Assembly: GCF_009928485.1 (NCBI RefSeq)
Contig: NZ_JAABNP010000001.1
Coordinates: 1-64,000 of the forward strand
Length of the DNA stretch: 64,000 bases
Direction of reading: 5' to 3'
DNA from: Clostridium sp. C2-6-12
GTDB lineage: Bacteria > Bacillota > Clostridia > Clostridiales > Clostridiaceae
Of this stretch, positions 47,587 to 57,034 are shown piece by piece. The notes under the pieces are model-generated. The model had not been told where the DNA came from and made no database searches. It worked only from the letters and a program-made list of their open reading frames with translations. How positions within the stretch are numbered: the first letter of the stretch is position 1; every line of letters begins with the position of its first letter. A program made the translations under genes and the position numbers.

Positions 47587-47889
47587 GTGAGTTCTTTCGA
47601 ATCAAAAATTAAAAGTAAGGAATTAGATTTATTTTTTAAAGCAATTTTGGAACTTAAAGATATAGAAGAATGTTATAAATTTTTTGAGGATGTAGCTACA
47701 ATAAATGAAGTGAAGTCTTTAGCTCAAAGGTTACATGTAGCAACTTTGCTTAAAGATAAAAAGACTTATTCTGAAATAGCAGAAATAACTGGTGCAAGCA
47801 CAGCAACTATAAGTAGAGTTAACAGATGCTTAAATTATGGAAGTGATGGCTACAATTTAGTATTAGAAAGATTAAACAATAAAAAATAA
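47587..47889 (+). CDS. TrpR-related regulator YerC/YecD family
   Basis: A 100-residue helical DNA-binding protein of the TrpR-like YerC group. The core FEDVATINEVKSLAQRLHVATLLKDKKTYSEIAEITGASTATISRVNRCL shows the helix-turn-helix. The start is a GTG at 47587 with GAGGTG upstream. Family members occur widely in Firmicutes; their ligand and targets are not known to me. Confidence 0.88.
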   Translation: MSSFESKIKSKELDLFFKAILELKDIEECYKFFEDVATINEVKSLAQRLHVATLLKDKKTYSEIAEITGASTATISRVNRCLNYGSDGYNLVLERLNNKK

Positions 47890-48046
47890 ATATAATATAT
47901 TAAGAAAATAGTAATTTTTTACTTAAAATAGTGGATTGTAAATACGTAGGAAAAATATTATACTATTTAAAGCGAAACACATATAAAAGTTAAAAATATT
48001 ATAGTAAGTAAGAAACTATAATAACAATAAAAAGTGAGGTAAAATT

Positions 48047-49393
48047 ATGGGTAGAATGTTTGGGACCGATGGAGTTAGAGGAATTGCAAATACAGAATTA
48101 ACAGCAAGGATAGCATATGATCTTGGAAGAGCAGGTGCATATGTATTAACAGAAGGAGCTCATAAGCCTAAGATATTAGTTGCTAAGGATACAAGAATAT
48201 CAGGAGATATGTTAGAATCAGCATTAATAGCAGGTATATTATCAGTTGGAGCTGAAGCGGTAGTACTTGGAGTAGTACCAACGCCAGCTGTTGCATATTT
48301 AACAAGAAAATATGGAGCTGATGCAGGAGTTATGATTTCGGCATCACATAATCCAGTAGAATATAATGGTATCAAATTTTTTAATGATCAAGGATACAAG
48401 CTTTCAGATGAATTAGAAGATGAAATTCAAAGAGTCATTGAAAGTGATTTTGAAGGAGTTCCAAATCCAACAGGTACAGATTTGGGAAGAGAAACAATTG
48501 AAGTATCAGCTTTAGATGATTATATAGAATTTGCCGAAGAAACTATACCATATAGTCTTAAAGGGTTAAAGATAGCATTAGACTGTGCAAATGGTGCTTC
48601 TTATAAGGCTTCAGTAAAAGCATTTAGAGAATTGGGTGCTGATGTATTTGTAATAAATGATAATCCAGATGGAACAAATATAAATGAAAATTGTGGATCA
48701 ACACATCCAGAAGAATTAATGGAATATGTAGTAAAGAAAAAATGTGACATGGGATTTGCCTTTGATGGAGATGCAGATAGATGTTTAGCAGTAGATGAAA
48801 AAGGTAACCTAATTAATGGTGACTTTATCTTAATGTTATGTGCAAAATATTTAAAGGAACTTGGAAAATTAAAGGACAATACATTAGTTGTAACTGTAAT
48901 GAGTAATTTAGGGTTAGATATTGCATGTAAGAGAGAAGGAATCAATCTAGTAAAAACTAGTGTTGGAGATAGATACGTTCTAGAAGAAATGGTTAAAGAA
49001 AAATATGTTTTAGGTGGAGAACAATCAGGACATGTTATCTTCTTAAACTATAATTCAACTGGAGATGGATTAGTTACAGCGCTTCAAATTGCAGGTATAG
49101 TTAAGAAGAAAGAAACTCCATTATCAGAATTATGTTCAATAATGAAGGAGCTTCCACAAGTATTAGCAAATGCTACAATTCCAAATGATAAAAAGGATTT
49201 ATATTTAACTGATGAAGAAATTCAAGGTGAAATAAAGAAAATAGAAGATGCTTTAAATGGTGTTGGAAGAGTTCTTATAAGACCTTCTGGAACAGAACCA
49301 TTAGTTAGAGTTATGCTTGAAGGTGAAGATCAAGACGAAATAGACAAGATGGCTCACGGTTTAGCAGAATTAATTGAGAAGAAGTGCAACTAA
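48047..49393 (+). CDS. glmM: Phosphoglucosamine mutase
   Basis: GlmM converts glucosamine-6-phosphate to glucosamine-1-phosphate for wall precursors. The 448 residues have the N-terminal [11 protein letters not shown], the phosphoserine loop [13 protein letters not shown] with S100, the metal site [11 protein letters not shown], the sugar loop GGEQSGH and the phosphate loop [12 protein letters not shown]. In Bacillus it follows cdaA-cdaR and interacts with CdaA; here it is 8 kb downstream and has its own 157-base upstream spacer. Confidence 0.96.
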   Translation: MGRMFGTDGVRGIANTELTARIAYDLGRAGAYVLTEGAHKPKILVAKDTRISGDMLESALIAGILSVGAEAVVLGVVPTPAVAYLTRKYGADAGVMISASHNPVEYNGIKFFNDQGYKLSDELEDEIQRVIESDFEGVPNPTGTDLGRETIEVSALDDYIEFAEETIPYSLKGLKIALDCANGASYKASVKAFRELGADVFVINDNPDGTNINENCGSTHPEELMEYVVKKKCDMGFAFDGDADRCLAVDEKGNLINGDFILMLCAKYLKELGKLKDNTLVVTVMSNLGLDIACKREGINLVKTSVGDRYVLEEMVKEKYVLGGEQSGHVIFLNYNSTGDGLVTALQIAGIVKKKETPLSELCSIMKELPQVLANATIPNDKKDLYLTDEEIQGEIKKIEDALNGVGRVLIRPSGTEPLVRVMLEGEDQDEIDKMAHGLAELIEKKCN

Positions 49394-49473
49394 GATTAAA
49401 TATTATATTAGTATCACAAATTGGACATTAATTAGCATAAGAAAATAAAAACATTAAATATATTGAATATTAC

Positions 49474-49503
49474 AGAGGAATTCTATTAAAATAGGGTTCC
49501 TCT
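49474..49503 (+). terminator. Possible terminator after glmM
   Basis: AGAGGAATTCTAT (49474-49486) pairs with ATAGGGTTCCTCT (49491-49503), 13 bp with two G-T pairs. Only a weak AT tract follows. It separates glmM from the carbohydrate locus. Confidence 0.55.
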
Positions 49504-49537
49504 AAATTATACATAAAAAGGCAGGAGATAGCTTTAT

Positions 49538-50224
49538 ATGAAGAACAAAAACGATATACATAATAATAAAATATATATAGGTTCAACATACATAACAAAT
49601 TTTTTTGTTACAAATTTTTGGTTTTTAGTAATGATATCACCTTTAATTTTATATATTTATAAATTCGAAGGTAATCTTTCTATGCCTATAATTCTATTAC
49701 TTTCAATTTTAATGGGACCAGCAGTTACCACACTTTTTTCCATAATGGGTAAACTTTTAAGAGAAGGTGAAGTAGCACCAACCAAAGATTTTTTTCGTTT
49801 ATACAAAATAAATTTTCTACAGAGTTTATTAGTTGGAATAATATTAAATATAGGGATTAGTGTAGCTTATTTTGACATGGAGTACTTTGGATATTCTGGA
49901 AATCAGATTTTTTCATTATTTTTCATGATATTGTTGACTTTAGTGATACTTTTAGCCATGTACATTTATCCTATTATATCTAGATACAATATAAGAATTG
50001 GATATTTATTTAAGCTTTCAATAACTTTATTAATAAAAAAGATATATATAAGCATAAGTTGTATATCTATAATTATTATAGTATTTGGAATTCTCAGAAT
50101 TACTAGGTTATCTTTAATAGCATTATTATTTGGGTCAAGTATAATATGTTATCTGATAATGAAAATTCAAAGAAAAATGATTGATGAATTGGAAGATGAA
50201 ATAAAAGAAAAATATAATGTTTAA
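49538..50224 (+). CDS. YesL-like membrane protein (DUF624)
   Basis: The 228 residues have about five hydrophobic helices and the family pattern near the N-terminus (NFWFLVMISPL) and GPAVTTLFSIMGKLLREGEV. DUF624 proteins accompany LplB/LplC-type sugar importers and AraC regulators in Firmicutes, as in the Bacillus rhamnogalacturonan locus; their function is unknown. It points away from the regulator and has its own ribosome binding site. A terminator lies behind it. Confidence 0.75.
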   Translation: MKNKNDIHNNKIYIGSTYITNFFVTNFWFLVMISPLILYIYKFEGNLSMPIILLLSILMGPAVTTLFSIMGKLLREGEVAPTKDFFRLYKINFLQSLLVGIILNIGISVAYFDMEYFGYSGNQIFSLFFMILLTLVILLAMYIYPIISRYNIRIGYLFKLSITLLIKKIYISISCISIIIIVFGILRITRLSLIALLFGSSIICYLIMKIQRKMIDELEDEIKEKYNV

Positions 50225-50256
50225 AGAAAGTTTGAAAAAATAAATGATCATTAATG

Positions 50257-50297
50257 AAAAGCAGCCTTAATATTAATCAATATTAAAGCTGCTTTTT
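50257..50297. terminator. Bidirectional terminator between YesL-like gene and araC-type gene
   Basis: AAAAGCAGC...TTAATATT (50257-50274) pairs with AATATTAA...GCTGCTTTT (50279-50296), one C-A mismatch. It sits between convergent genes with A and T runs on both sides. Confidence 0.85.
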
Positions 50298-50339
50298 AAG
50301 CTTATTTATATATTACTGTTATTGAAAGAGTGTTGGATT

Positions 50340-51200
50340 TTAATTGTTGTGACGATATTCTTTCGGTGATAAGCCTATTGTTTTTTTGAATTGCCTTGAA
50401 AAATAATTACTATCATCAAAGCCACTTTCATAAGCTATATCTGAAATTTTAAGTGTGCTTTTTCGTAACAATAAGCATGCATGTTGAATACGAAGATTAA
50501 TTATGTAATTCATAGGAGAGGTTTTATAATTTTCTTTGAAAATTCTATTAAAGTGTCTTATTGAAAGGTTTGCTTTGTTTGCTAAATCATTTAAACTAAT
50601 CTGCTCTAGAAAATTATTTTCCATATATGATATGGCTTTTGCTATATTTATAATATTATCTTCTGTTTCTAAGCTAAGAAGATTATATTGCCTGGATAAA
50701 AAAACTACTAACGCCATAAAATGAGAATAAATCATTGTTTGAAATCCTTGTTGACGATCATTATATTCCTTAATGATATTAAAGATAATTTCTTTTACTT
50801 TTTCATATTCTGAAAGTGTTAAATGAAGTTTGCTTTTGAAATTATGTTTCTTTACTAAAAAGGGTTCAATAACAAAAAGGGATTGATAGCCTGAGGATTT
50901 TTTTAAGTCATTACCTACTTCGTGCAAATGTTCTGGCTTATACATTATATTGCAAATTTTTAAATTGTAAGTATTAATGTAGCCATGGGAGGTATCACCA
51001 TTAATCACAAATACATCTCCTTTTTTTATAAAATATTCTTCTGAATTGACAATGTGATTTGCTGTACCATTTAACACAATTACTAATTCAGAAAAATCAC
51101 AATGATAGTGAACAGGCATGTCTGTATCATGTTCTCCATACTGTATAAAAAAAGGGAAGTTATCTTCTTGGCTAAAATAGTGTAGGTACATATATTCCAT
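50340..51200 (-). CDS. AraC family transcription regulator
   Basis: The 286 residues have an N-terminal cupin sensor domain (about 1-150; MPVHYHCDFSELVIVLNGTANHIV, KKGDVFVINGDTSHGY) and two C-terminal helix-turn-helix units (about 185-284; SLNDLANKANLSIRHFNRIFKENYK and ISDIAYESGFDDSNYFSRQFKKTIGLSPKEYR). GAGGTG lies upstream of the ATG. It is divergent from the GH39 gene and is the only regulator in the locus, so it probably senses the imported sugar and switches on the glycosidases and importer. Confidence 0.92.
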   Translation of the reverse strand: MEYMYLHYFSQEDNFPFFIQYGEHDTDMPVHYHCDFSELVIVLNGTANHIVNSEEYFIKKGDVFVINGDTSHGYINTYNLKICNIMYKPEHLHEVGNDLKKSSGYQSLFVIEPFLVKKHNFKSKLHLTLSEYEKVKEIIFNIIKEYNDRQQGFQTMIYSHFMALVVFLSRQYNLLSLETEDNIINIAKAISYMENNFLEQISLNDLANKANLSIRHFNRIFKENYKTSPMNYIINLRIQHACLLLRKSTLKISDIAYESGFDDSNYFSRQFKKTIGLSPKEYRHNN

Positions 51201-51227
51201 TTAATACACCTCATGTAATAATTAAAA

Positions 51228-51240
51228 TTTATATGGATAC
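51228..51240 (+). promoter_or_regulatory. Candidate regulator half-site in the divergent spacer
   Basis: TTTATATGGATAC (51228-51240) resembles the paired motifs upstream of the importer genes (53074 and 53097). It lies in the 172-base spacer between the araC-type gene and GH39. Confidence 0.35.
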
Positions 51241-51372
51241 AAAATTTTTATGTCTATATAATGCTATTTATAGGCTGAAAAGTCAAGGAATACTTAGTGG
51301 TTATATATTATAATTCTTTAAAAATAAGTAGTTAGTGATCGTAAAAGGTGATCATGAAAGGATGATAATATT

Positions 51373-52860
51373 ATGAGGTTTATAAAAGCAGATACTAATA
51401 TAGTAAAAGGCAAACATAATAAAATGTTTAAAGAATGTGTAGGATGTGGACGTGCTTATGAAGGACTTTTAGCAGAGCAACAGAGACATATGAAAATTGT
51501 TAGCAGTGAATGTGGCTTTAAGTATTTAAGATTTCATGGATTACTACATGATGATATGGCTGTGTATAGTGAGGATAAACAAGGAAATCCTATTTATAAT
51601 TGGCAATATATAGATTTACTATATGATTATATTTTAAGCATAGGAATGAAGCCTTTTGTAGAATTAGGATTTATGCCTCTAGCATTAGCTAGTGGTACTG
51701 AGACAGTATTTTGGTGGAAGGGCAATGTAACACCACCGAAATCCTATGATAAATGGGAAAAGTTAATATATGAACTTGTAAAGCATTTTACAAGAAGATA
51801 TGGACAAGAAGAAGTAAGTCAATGGTATTTTGAAGTTTGGAATGAGCCTAATCTGAGTGGATTTTTTACTGGAAGTATGGAGGAGTATTTTAAACTTTAT
51901 GAAGTTACTTCAAAAATAATTAAAAGTGTATCTGGTGATTACAAAGTTGGAGGACCAGCTACTGCCGGATGTGGTTGGGTAACTGAATTTATAGAATTCT
52001 GTTATAAAAATAAAGTTCCAGCTGATTTTGTTTCAACACATACTTATGGGGTAGATGGATTTTTAGATGAATTTGGAGTTCAACAGCTTTTCATTGATCC
52101 TAAGCCTGGAGCAATAAGTGATGATGTAATTAAAGTACATGAACAAGTTAAAGCATCACCTATGCCAGAATTAGAAATACATTTTACTGAATGGAGTACA
52201 TCATATTCACCTAATGATCCTATTCATGATTCATATCACTCAGCAGCGTATATATTATCTAAAATAAAGAAATGTGAAGAGAAGGTAAATTCAATGTCAT
52301 ATTGGGTGTTTTCTGATATTTTTGAAGAACCAGCTCCACCTAAAACACATTTTCATGGTGGATTTGGTATGTTAAATGTACAAGGACTAAAAAAACCTTC
52401 TTTCTTTGCTTACAAGTATTTGAATCAATTAGGAGAGCTAGAATTGAAATGTAATGATGAAAATGCATGGGTGTGTAAAAATGATAAAGGCGTTCAGATT
52501 TTATTATGGGATTATACACATATTGAGCAAGATAATATTCCGAATCAAACATTTTATAAAAAAGATTTACCAGCCATTCCAGCTGAAAAGACTCAGTTAT
52601 GTTTATGTAACTTGAAATCTGGAAAGTACATGTTATCAGTGTATAGAGTAGGGTATAAGAAAAATGATGTATATACTGAATTTTTAGATATAAATTATAG
52701 TGGTACAATGTCAAAGGAACAGGTTGAAATATTAAATTCTAAAACAACAGGACTGCCTGTTATACAAAAGTATATTACAATTGAGGAAGGAATAGATTTT
52801 ATATATGATATAGACATGAGGCAGAATGATGTTTATCTGATAAACATACAATTAATGTAA
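51373..52860 (+). CDS. GH39 glycosidase, probable beta-xylosidase
   Basis: The 495-residue enzyme belongs to glycoside hydrolase family 39. The general acid E158 is in FEVWNEPN and the nucleophile E273 in EIHFTEWSTSY, close to positions 160 and 277 of the Thermoanaerobacterium xylosidase. The C-terminal part (about 360-495) is a beta-sandwich. No signal peptide is seen, so it would act in the cytoplasm on imported xylosides. Substrate is inferred from family; other GH39 members are alpha-iduronidases or act on other sugars. Confidence 0.88.
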   Translation: MRFIKADTNIVKGKHNKMFKECVGCGRAYEGLLAEQQRHMKIVSSECGFKYLRFHGLLHDDMAVYSEDKQGNPIYNWQYIDLLYDYILSIGMKPFVELGFMPLALASGTETVFWWKGNVTPPKSYDKWEKLIYELVKHFTRRYGQEEVSQWYFEVWNEPNLSGFFTGSMEEYFKLYEVTSKIIKSVSGDYKVGGPATAGCGWVTEFIEFCYKNKVPADFVSTHTYGVDGFLDEFGVQQLFIDPKPGAISDDVIKVHEQVKASPMPELEIHFTEWSTSYSPNDPIHDSYHSAAYILSKIKKCEEKVNSMSYWVFSDIFEEPAPPKTHFHGGFGMLNVQGLKKPSFFAYKYLNQLGELELKCNDENAWVCKNDKGVQILLWDYTHIEQDNIPNQTFYKKDLPAIPAEKTQLCLCNLKSGKYMLSVYRVGYKKNDVYTEFLDINYSGTMSKEQVEILNSKTTGLPVIQKYITIEEGIDFIYDIDMRQNDVYLINIQLM

Positions 52861-52902
52861 CTCTAGATTATACTTAATTCTTACTTGGAGTAGAGAAAAA
52901 GA

Positions 52903-52938
52903 TTAAAGCAGAATCTAATATTTTGCTTTAATTTTTTT
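52903..52938 (+). terminator. Terminator after the GH39 gene
   Basis: TTAAAGCA (52903-52910) pairs with TGCTTTAA (52924-52931), followed by seven T. It would separate GH39 from the importer genes. Confidence 0.8.
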
Positions 52939-53073
52939 GACTTCATTTTGTTAGTGCATTGTTTTCATAAGATATATAAATTTATAGGTATTTATAATAA
53001 AGCATAAAAACTTAAAAAAGCTGCAATAGGCATTATAACTTGAGTTTTGAATTTGGTTCTTTAAAAAGTTATG

Positions 53074-53109
53074 TTTTTATATGGAAATAACTCTAATTTT
53101 TATATGAAA
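53074..53109 (+). promoter_or_regulatory. Direct repeats upstream of the importer, candidate operator
   Basis: TTTTTATATGGAAA (53074-53087) and TTTTTATATGAAA (53097-53109) are direct repeats 23 bases apart, about two helical turns, the layout typical for AraC-type proteins. They lie about 80-115 bases before the permease gene. The rest of the 52861-53190 spacer is AT-rich. Confidence 0.45.
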
Positions 53110-53190
53110 ACATATACACTTTTATGGGTATTTGAAAATAAAAAATAATATTAATATATCGATAGGAATTTAGTATGGAGGTAGCAAAAG

Positions 53191-54150
53191 ATGCAAGTCT
53201 CAGTTAATGATGCAGAAAACGCAATACAAGTTAAAAAAGAAAAGAAAATTTCATGGAAAATAATAAAGAAACAAAGATTCTTAGTATTTATGTCTCTGCC
53301 TTTTGTTATTTGGATAATAGTATTCAAGTATTTACCACTATTTGGGTGGCTCATGGCATTTCAAGATTATAAACCTGGTAAATCTATCTTTAATCAAACA
53401 TGGGTAGGGTTTAAACATTTTAAGGTGTTATTTAATGAACCACAATTTTATCAGTCGTTGCAAAATACTTTAGGGATGAGTATATTAGGCCTTGTATTCG
53501 GTACAATAAGTGCGATAGCGTTTGCCTTATTATTAAATGAATTAAAAAACGCAAAATTTAAGAAGTCAATTCAGACTATATCATATTTACCGCATTTTAT
53601 ATCATGGGTGGTTGCAGCTAGTATAATCACAAGTATGCTTGCACCAAGCGGAATTGTAAATCAAATATTAGTAGGTTGTCATATAATAAATGAACCTATA
53701 TCATTTTTATCAAATCCAAATTTTTTCTGGGGAATAGTTACGAGTAGTGATGTCTGGAAGGAAATGGGCTGGAATGCAATAATATATTTAGCAGCAATAA
53801 CTTCTATAGATCCAGAATTATATGATGCGGCAAAAGTTGATGGAGCAAGCAGGTTTAGACAAATAATTAGCATAACGTTGCCGTCAATTAAGCCAGTAAT
53901 AATAGTATTACTAATAATGAGTATAGGAAACTTATTAAATATAGGTTTTGAAAAACAAATGTTACTTGGAAATCCAATAGTTGCAGATAAATCCTTAGTA
54001 ATAGATAAATATGCATTAGATTATGGTATTGGAATGTTTAGATATTCTTTTGGTACAGCTATAGGTATATTTAAATCAGTAGTTAGTATTATCTTAATAG
54101 TTATTGCAAATCAGTTAGCTAAGAAATCTGGTGAAGGTGCTTTAATTTAG
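53191..54150 (+). CDS. ABC sugar permease, LplB type
   Basis: One of the two membrane subunits of a CUT1 family importer. The 319 residues have six hydrophobic segments and the EAA-like motif DAAKVDGASRFRQIISITLPSIKP. The N-terminus with LPFVIWIIVFKYLPLFGWLMAFQDY is typical of the LplB group, which imports oligosaccharides in Firmicutes. AGGAGG-like GGAGG precedes the ATG. The second permease and the binding protein follow. Confidence 0.9.
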   Translation: MQVSVNDAENAIQVKKEKKISWKIIKKQRFLVFMSLPFVIWIIVFKYLPLFGWLMAFQDYKPGKSIFNQTWVGFKHFKVLFNEPQFYQSLQNTLGMSILGLVFGTISAIAFALLLNELKNAKFKKSIQTISYLPHFISWVVAASIITSMLAPSGIVNQILVGCHIINEPISFLSNPNFFWGIVTSSDVWKEMGWNAIIYLAAITSIDPELYDAAKVDGASRFRQIISITLPSIKPVIIVLLIMSIGNLLNIGFEKQMLLGNPIVADKSLVIDKYALDYGIGMFRYSFGTAIGIFKSVVSIILIVIANQLAKKSGEGALI

Positions 54151-54191
54151 CGAGAAGGTATTAAAAACTAAAAGAATTGGGAGGAAGTTTA

Positions 54192-55070
54192 ATGAGAAGA
54201 AAAATCTCAACATTTGATGTAATATTAACAATAATAATGATAATAATTGCAGTAGTGACAATATATCCATTTCTCAATGTTTTGGCTGTGTCGCTAAATG
54301 ATGCAACAGATACTGTTAAAGGCGGAATTTATGTATTCCCAAGGGAATTTACATTCCAAAATTATAAGGAAATATTTGAGGGTAGCAGTAAATTACCACA
54401 AGGTTTACTAATTTCAGTATTAAGAACTGTGATAGGAACTTTCACTGGAGTTTTAGCAAGTGCAATGGTAGCTTATACATTAAGCAGAGAAGAATTTGTA
54501 TTTAATAAATTTATTACATTAATATTTGTTTTAACAATGTATGTAGGAGGAGGATTAATTCCAGAATATATGGTAATAAGAGGCCTTGGGTTGGTTAATA
54601 ACTTTGCAGTATATATATTACCAGGATTAATCAGTACATTTAATGTAATTGTTATCAGGTCATTTATAAATGGATTACCACCAGCATTAAATGAATCTGC
54701 TATGATAGATGGTGCTAATGATTTTGTAATATTTACAAAAATAGTATTGCCATTATGCTTGCCAGTAATTGCAACGGTTGCTCTTTTTATAGCAGTTGGT
54801 CAATGGAATAGTTGGTTTGATACGTATCTATATGCAAGAACAAGTGATGGATTAACAACACTTCAATATGAACTTATGAAGGTTATGGGCAATGCAACAG
54901 GAAGTGCAAAAGTAGATCCGAACAGTCCTGTAGTACAAGCAGCTAGTGTTAATCCAGAATCTATAAAAATGGCAATAACTATGGTTGCAACAGTTCCAAT
55001 CTTATGTGTTTATCCATTTGTACAAAAATATTTTGTTACAGGAATGACTTTAGGAGCAGTTAAAAGTTAA
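54192..55070 (+). CDS. ABC sugar permease, LplC/YtcP type
   Basis: Second membrane subunit of the importer. The ATG at 54192 (MRRKISTFDVILTI) follows GGGAGG and gives 292 residues. Six hydrophobic segments and the EAA motif NESAMIDGANDFVIFTKIVLPLCLPV are visible. The C-terminal FVQKYFVTGMTLGAVKS is characteristic. It lies 41 bases after the first permease, and the lipoprotein follows after 76 bases. No ATPase gene is near; a shared MsmX-like ATPase elsewhere is presumed. Confidence 0.9.
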   Translation: MRRKISTFDVILTIIMIIIAVVTIYPFLNVLAVSLNDATDTVKGGIYVFPREFTFQNYKEIFEGSSKLPQGLLISVLRTVIGTFTGVLASAMVAYTLSREEFVFNKFITLIFVLTMYVGGGLIPEYMVIRGLGLVNNFAVYILPGLISTFNVIVIRSFINGLPPALNESAMIDGANDFVIFTKIVLPLCLPVIATVALFIAVGQWNSWFDTYLYARTSDGLTTLQYELMKVMGNATGSAKVDPNSPVVQAASVNPESIKMAITMVATVPILCVYPFVQKYFVTGMTLGAVKS

Positions 55071-55146
55071 TAAGTTTAAAATAACTATATTTAAATAAAT
55101 AGTATTTTATATATTTTTTAAAACCTAAGAAAGAAGGGGAAAATTT

Positions 55147-56820
55147 ATGAAAAAGCGCAAGATTTTATCAGTTATACTTTCAGTTACTTTATTAGCTTCA
55201 CTTGTAGTTGGATGTGGAAGCGGAAAAAAAGAATCGGCTGTAAGTTCAAACAGTAATCAAATGGATAAGACACCAATAACTTTAACTATGTTTACTGTAG
55301 ATTCGGCAGAAGATATGCCCTTTGATGATGAAGTAGCAAAGAAAATAACAGAACTTACAGGAGTTACATTAAAAATATCACACCCAGTTACAGCAGGAGA
55401 TTTGCAAGCTGTACCATTAATGATAGCAAGTGGAGAATATCCAGATTTGATTTTTGCTAAAGGAGATACAGGTAAATTAGTTGATGCTGGAGCAATTATT
55501 AAACTTGATGATTATATTGAGAAAAAAGGTAAGAATTTAAAAGCATTATATGGGGATCAAATTAAGAGATTAAGAAATAGCACAGAAGATCCATCAATAT
55601 ATACTGTTGGAACATATGGAGTTAGTACAGCACCTTGGAATCCAGATGGAACTATGCAGTTACAACAAGCTGTTTTAAAAGAACTGGGGTATCCAAAAAT
55701 TAAAACAATATATGATTATGAAAAAGCTATAAAAGATTATATTGCAAAATATCCAGAAATAAATGGTAAGAAGACAATTGGTATGACACTAATGGCCAGT
55801 GACTGGAGATGGTTAATAACTTGTGGTAATATAGCATCTGCAGCAATTGGAATTCCAGATGATGGTCAATTTAAGGTAGATGATGAAACTCAAAAAGCTA
55901 CTTATAAATTCTTATTACCAGAAATTAAAGAATATTTTAAATGGTTAAATCACATGAATGCAGAAGGGTTATTAGATCCAGAATCATTTACTCAAAAAGA
56001 AGATGCATATAAAGCTAAATTAGCACAAGGTAATGTTTTAGGAATTTCAGATGCAATATGGGATTATGACACTTCAACACAATCATTACGTAAAGCAGGA
56101 ATGGATGATAGAACATATGCAAGACTTCCAGTTACAGTAAATGAAAAGTATAAAGTTCAATCATTAAAAGATTATGGATTTGGTGGAGCGCCTGGTATTG
56201 CAATTTCATCTACAAGTAAAAATGCTGATAGAGCATTCCAATTTCTAGACTGGATGGCATCTGACGAAGCACAAGTGCTAGTAAACTGGGGAATTGAAGG
56301 GAAACATTATAAAGTTGAAAATGGTAAGAGAGTAGTTTTACCAGAAGTGCAACAACAAAAGAATGTCGATAAAAACTTTAAGAAAATAAGTGGTATAGGT
56401 CAATATATATATCCATTTCCTCAAAGAGGAGACGGTGCTACTGATCCAACAGGAAATGCGTATACAACTAATAGCTTAGAAACTTATATTTCAAACTATA
56501 ATGAAGCTGAAAAAGCAACATTAGCTGGGTATGGAGTTAAATCATGGCCAGAGTTATTCCCACAAAGAAACGAATTAAGCGTATCAAAACATGGACAAGT
56601 ATGGCAATATAATATTCCTAGTGATAGTGATATGGCTATAATTCAAAAGAAAGCCGATGATTATACTCAAAAAGCAATAACTCAAGCAATTCTTGGTAAA
56701 GAAGCAGATTTTGATGCGGCATGGGATAAGATTCAACAAGATCTTAAAGCTATGGATATTGAAAAAGTTAATGAAGGTATGAGTAAATTAACAGTAGAAA
56801 GAATTAAACTTTGGAACTAA
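55147..56820 (+). CDS. Sugar-binding lipoprotein of the ABC importer
   Basis: The 557-residue protein has a lipoprotein signal (LLASLVVGC, modified cysteine at C23), a short Ser/Asn-rich linker and a two-lobed binding domain of the large LplA/YtcQ type (TLTMFTVDSAEDMPFDDEVAKKITELTGV). The size is that of binding proteins for oligosaccharides. It would be held on the outer face of the membrane and deliver ligand to the two permeases. Specificity cannot be told. Confidence 0.9.
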   Translation: MKKRKILSVILSVTLLASLVVGCGSGKKESAVSSNSNQMDKTPITLTMFTVDSAEDMPFDDEVAKKITELTGVTLKISHPVTAGDLQAVPLMIASGEYPDLIFAKGDTGKLVDAGAIIKLDDYIEKKGKNLKALYGDQIKRLRNSTEDPSIYTVGTYGVSTAPWNPDGTMQLQQAVLKELGYPKIKTIYDYEKAIKDYIAKYPEINGKKTIGMTLMASDWRWLITCGNIASAAIGIPDDGQFKVDDETQKATYKFLLPEIKEYFKWLNHMNAEGLLDPESFTQKEDAYKAKLAQGNVLGISDAIWDYDTSTQSLRKAGMDDRTYARLPVTVNEKYKVQSLKDYGFGGAPGIAISSTSKNADRAFQFLDWMASDEAQVLVNWGIEGKHYKVENGKRVVLPEVQQQKNVDKNFKKISGIGQYIYPFPQRGDGATDPTGNAYTTNSLETYISNYNEAEKATLAGYGVKSWPELFPQRNELSVSKHGQVWQYNIPSDSDMAIIQKKADDYTQKAITQAILGKEADFDAAWDKIQQDLKAMDIEKVNEGMSKLTVERIKLWN

Positions 56821-56883
56821 TAAATTAGTTAAAAAAATCAATTAAGGATTATATGTTAACCACATATAAAGTAATGATAATTT

Positions 56884-56923
56884 GAGATAGAGGATAAGCT
56901 GCAAATGGATTATCCTCTATTTC
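56884..56923 (+). terminator. Possible terminator after the binding protein gene
   Basis: GAGATAGAGGATAA (56884-56897) pairs with TTATCCTCTATTTC (56910-56923), 14 bp with one wobble. Only a weak T-tract follows. Confidence 0.6.
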
Positions 56924-57034
56924 ATTGTATAGGAAAATATATCCAATAAAATAAGTTGCTATAAATTTATTAAAGGATAAAACTATTAAAATTAACTTGA
57001 TAGAATAATTAGATTTATATTAGGTGGTGGAATT

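Noticed and set aside
52340-52714. 124-codon minus-strand frame inside the GH39 gene
   Set aside because: His/Tyr-rich translation without domains and no start signals; GH39 is intact on the plus strand.
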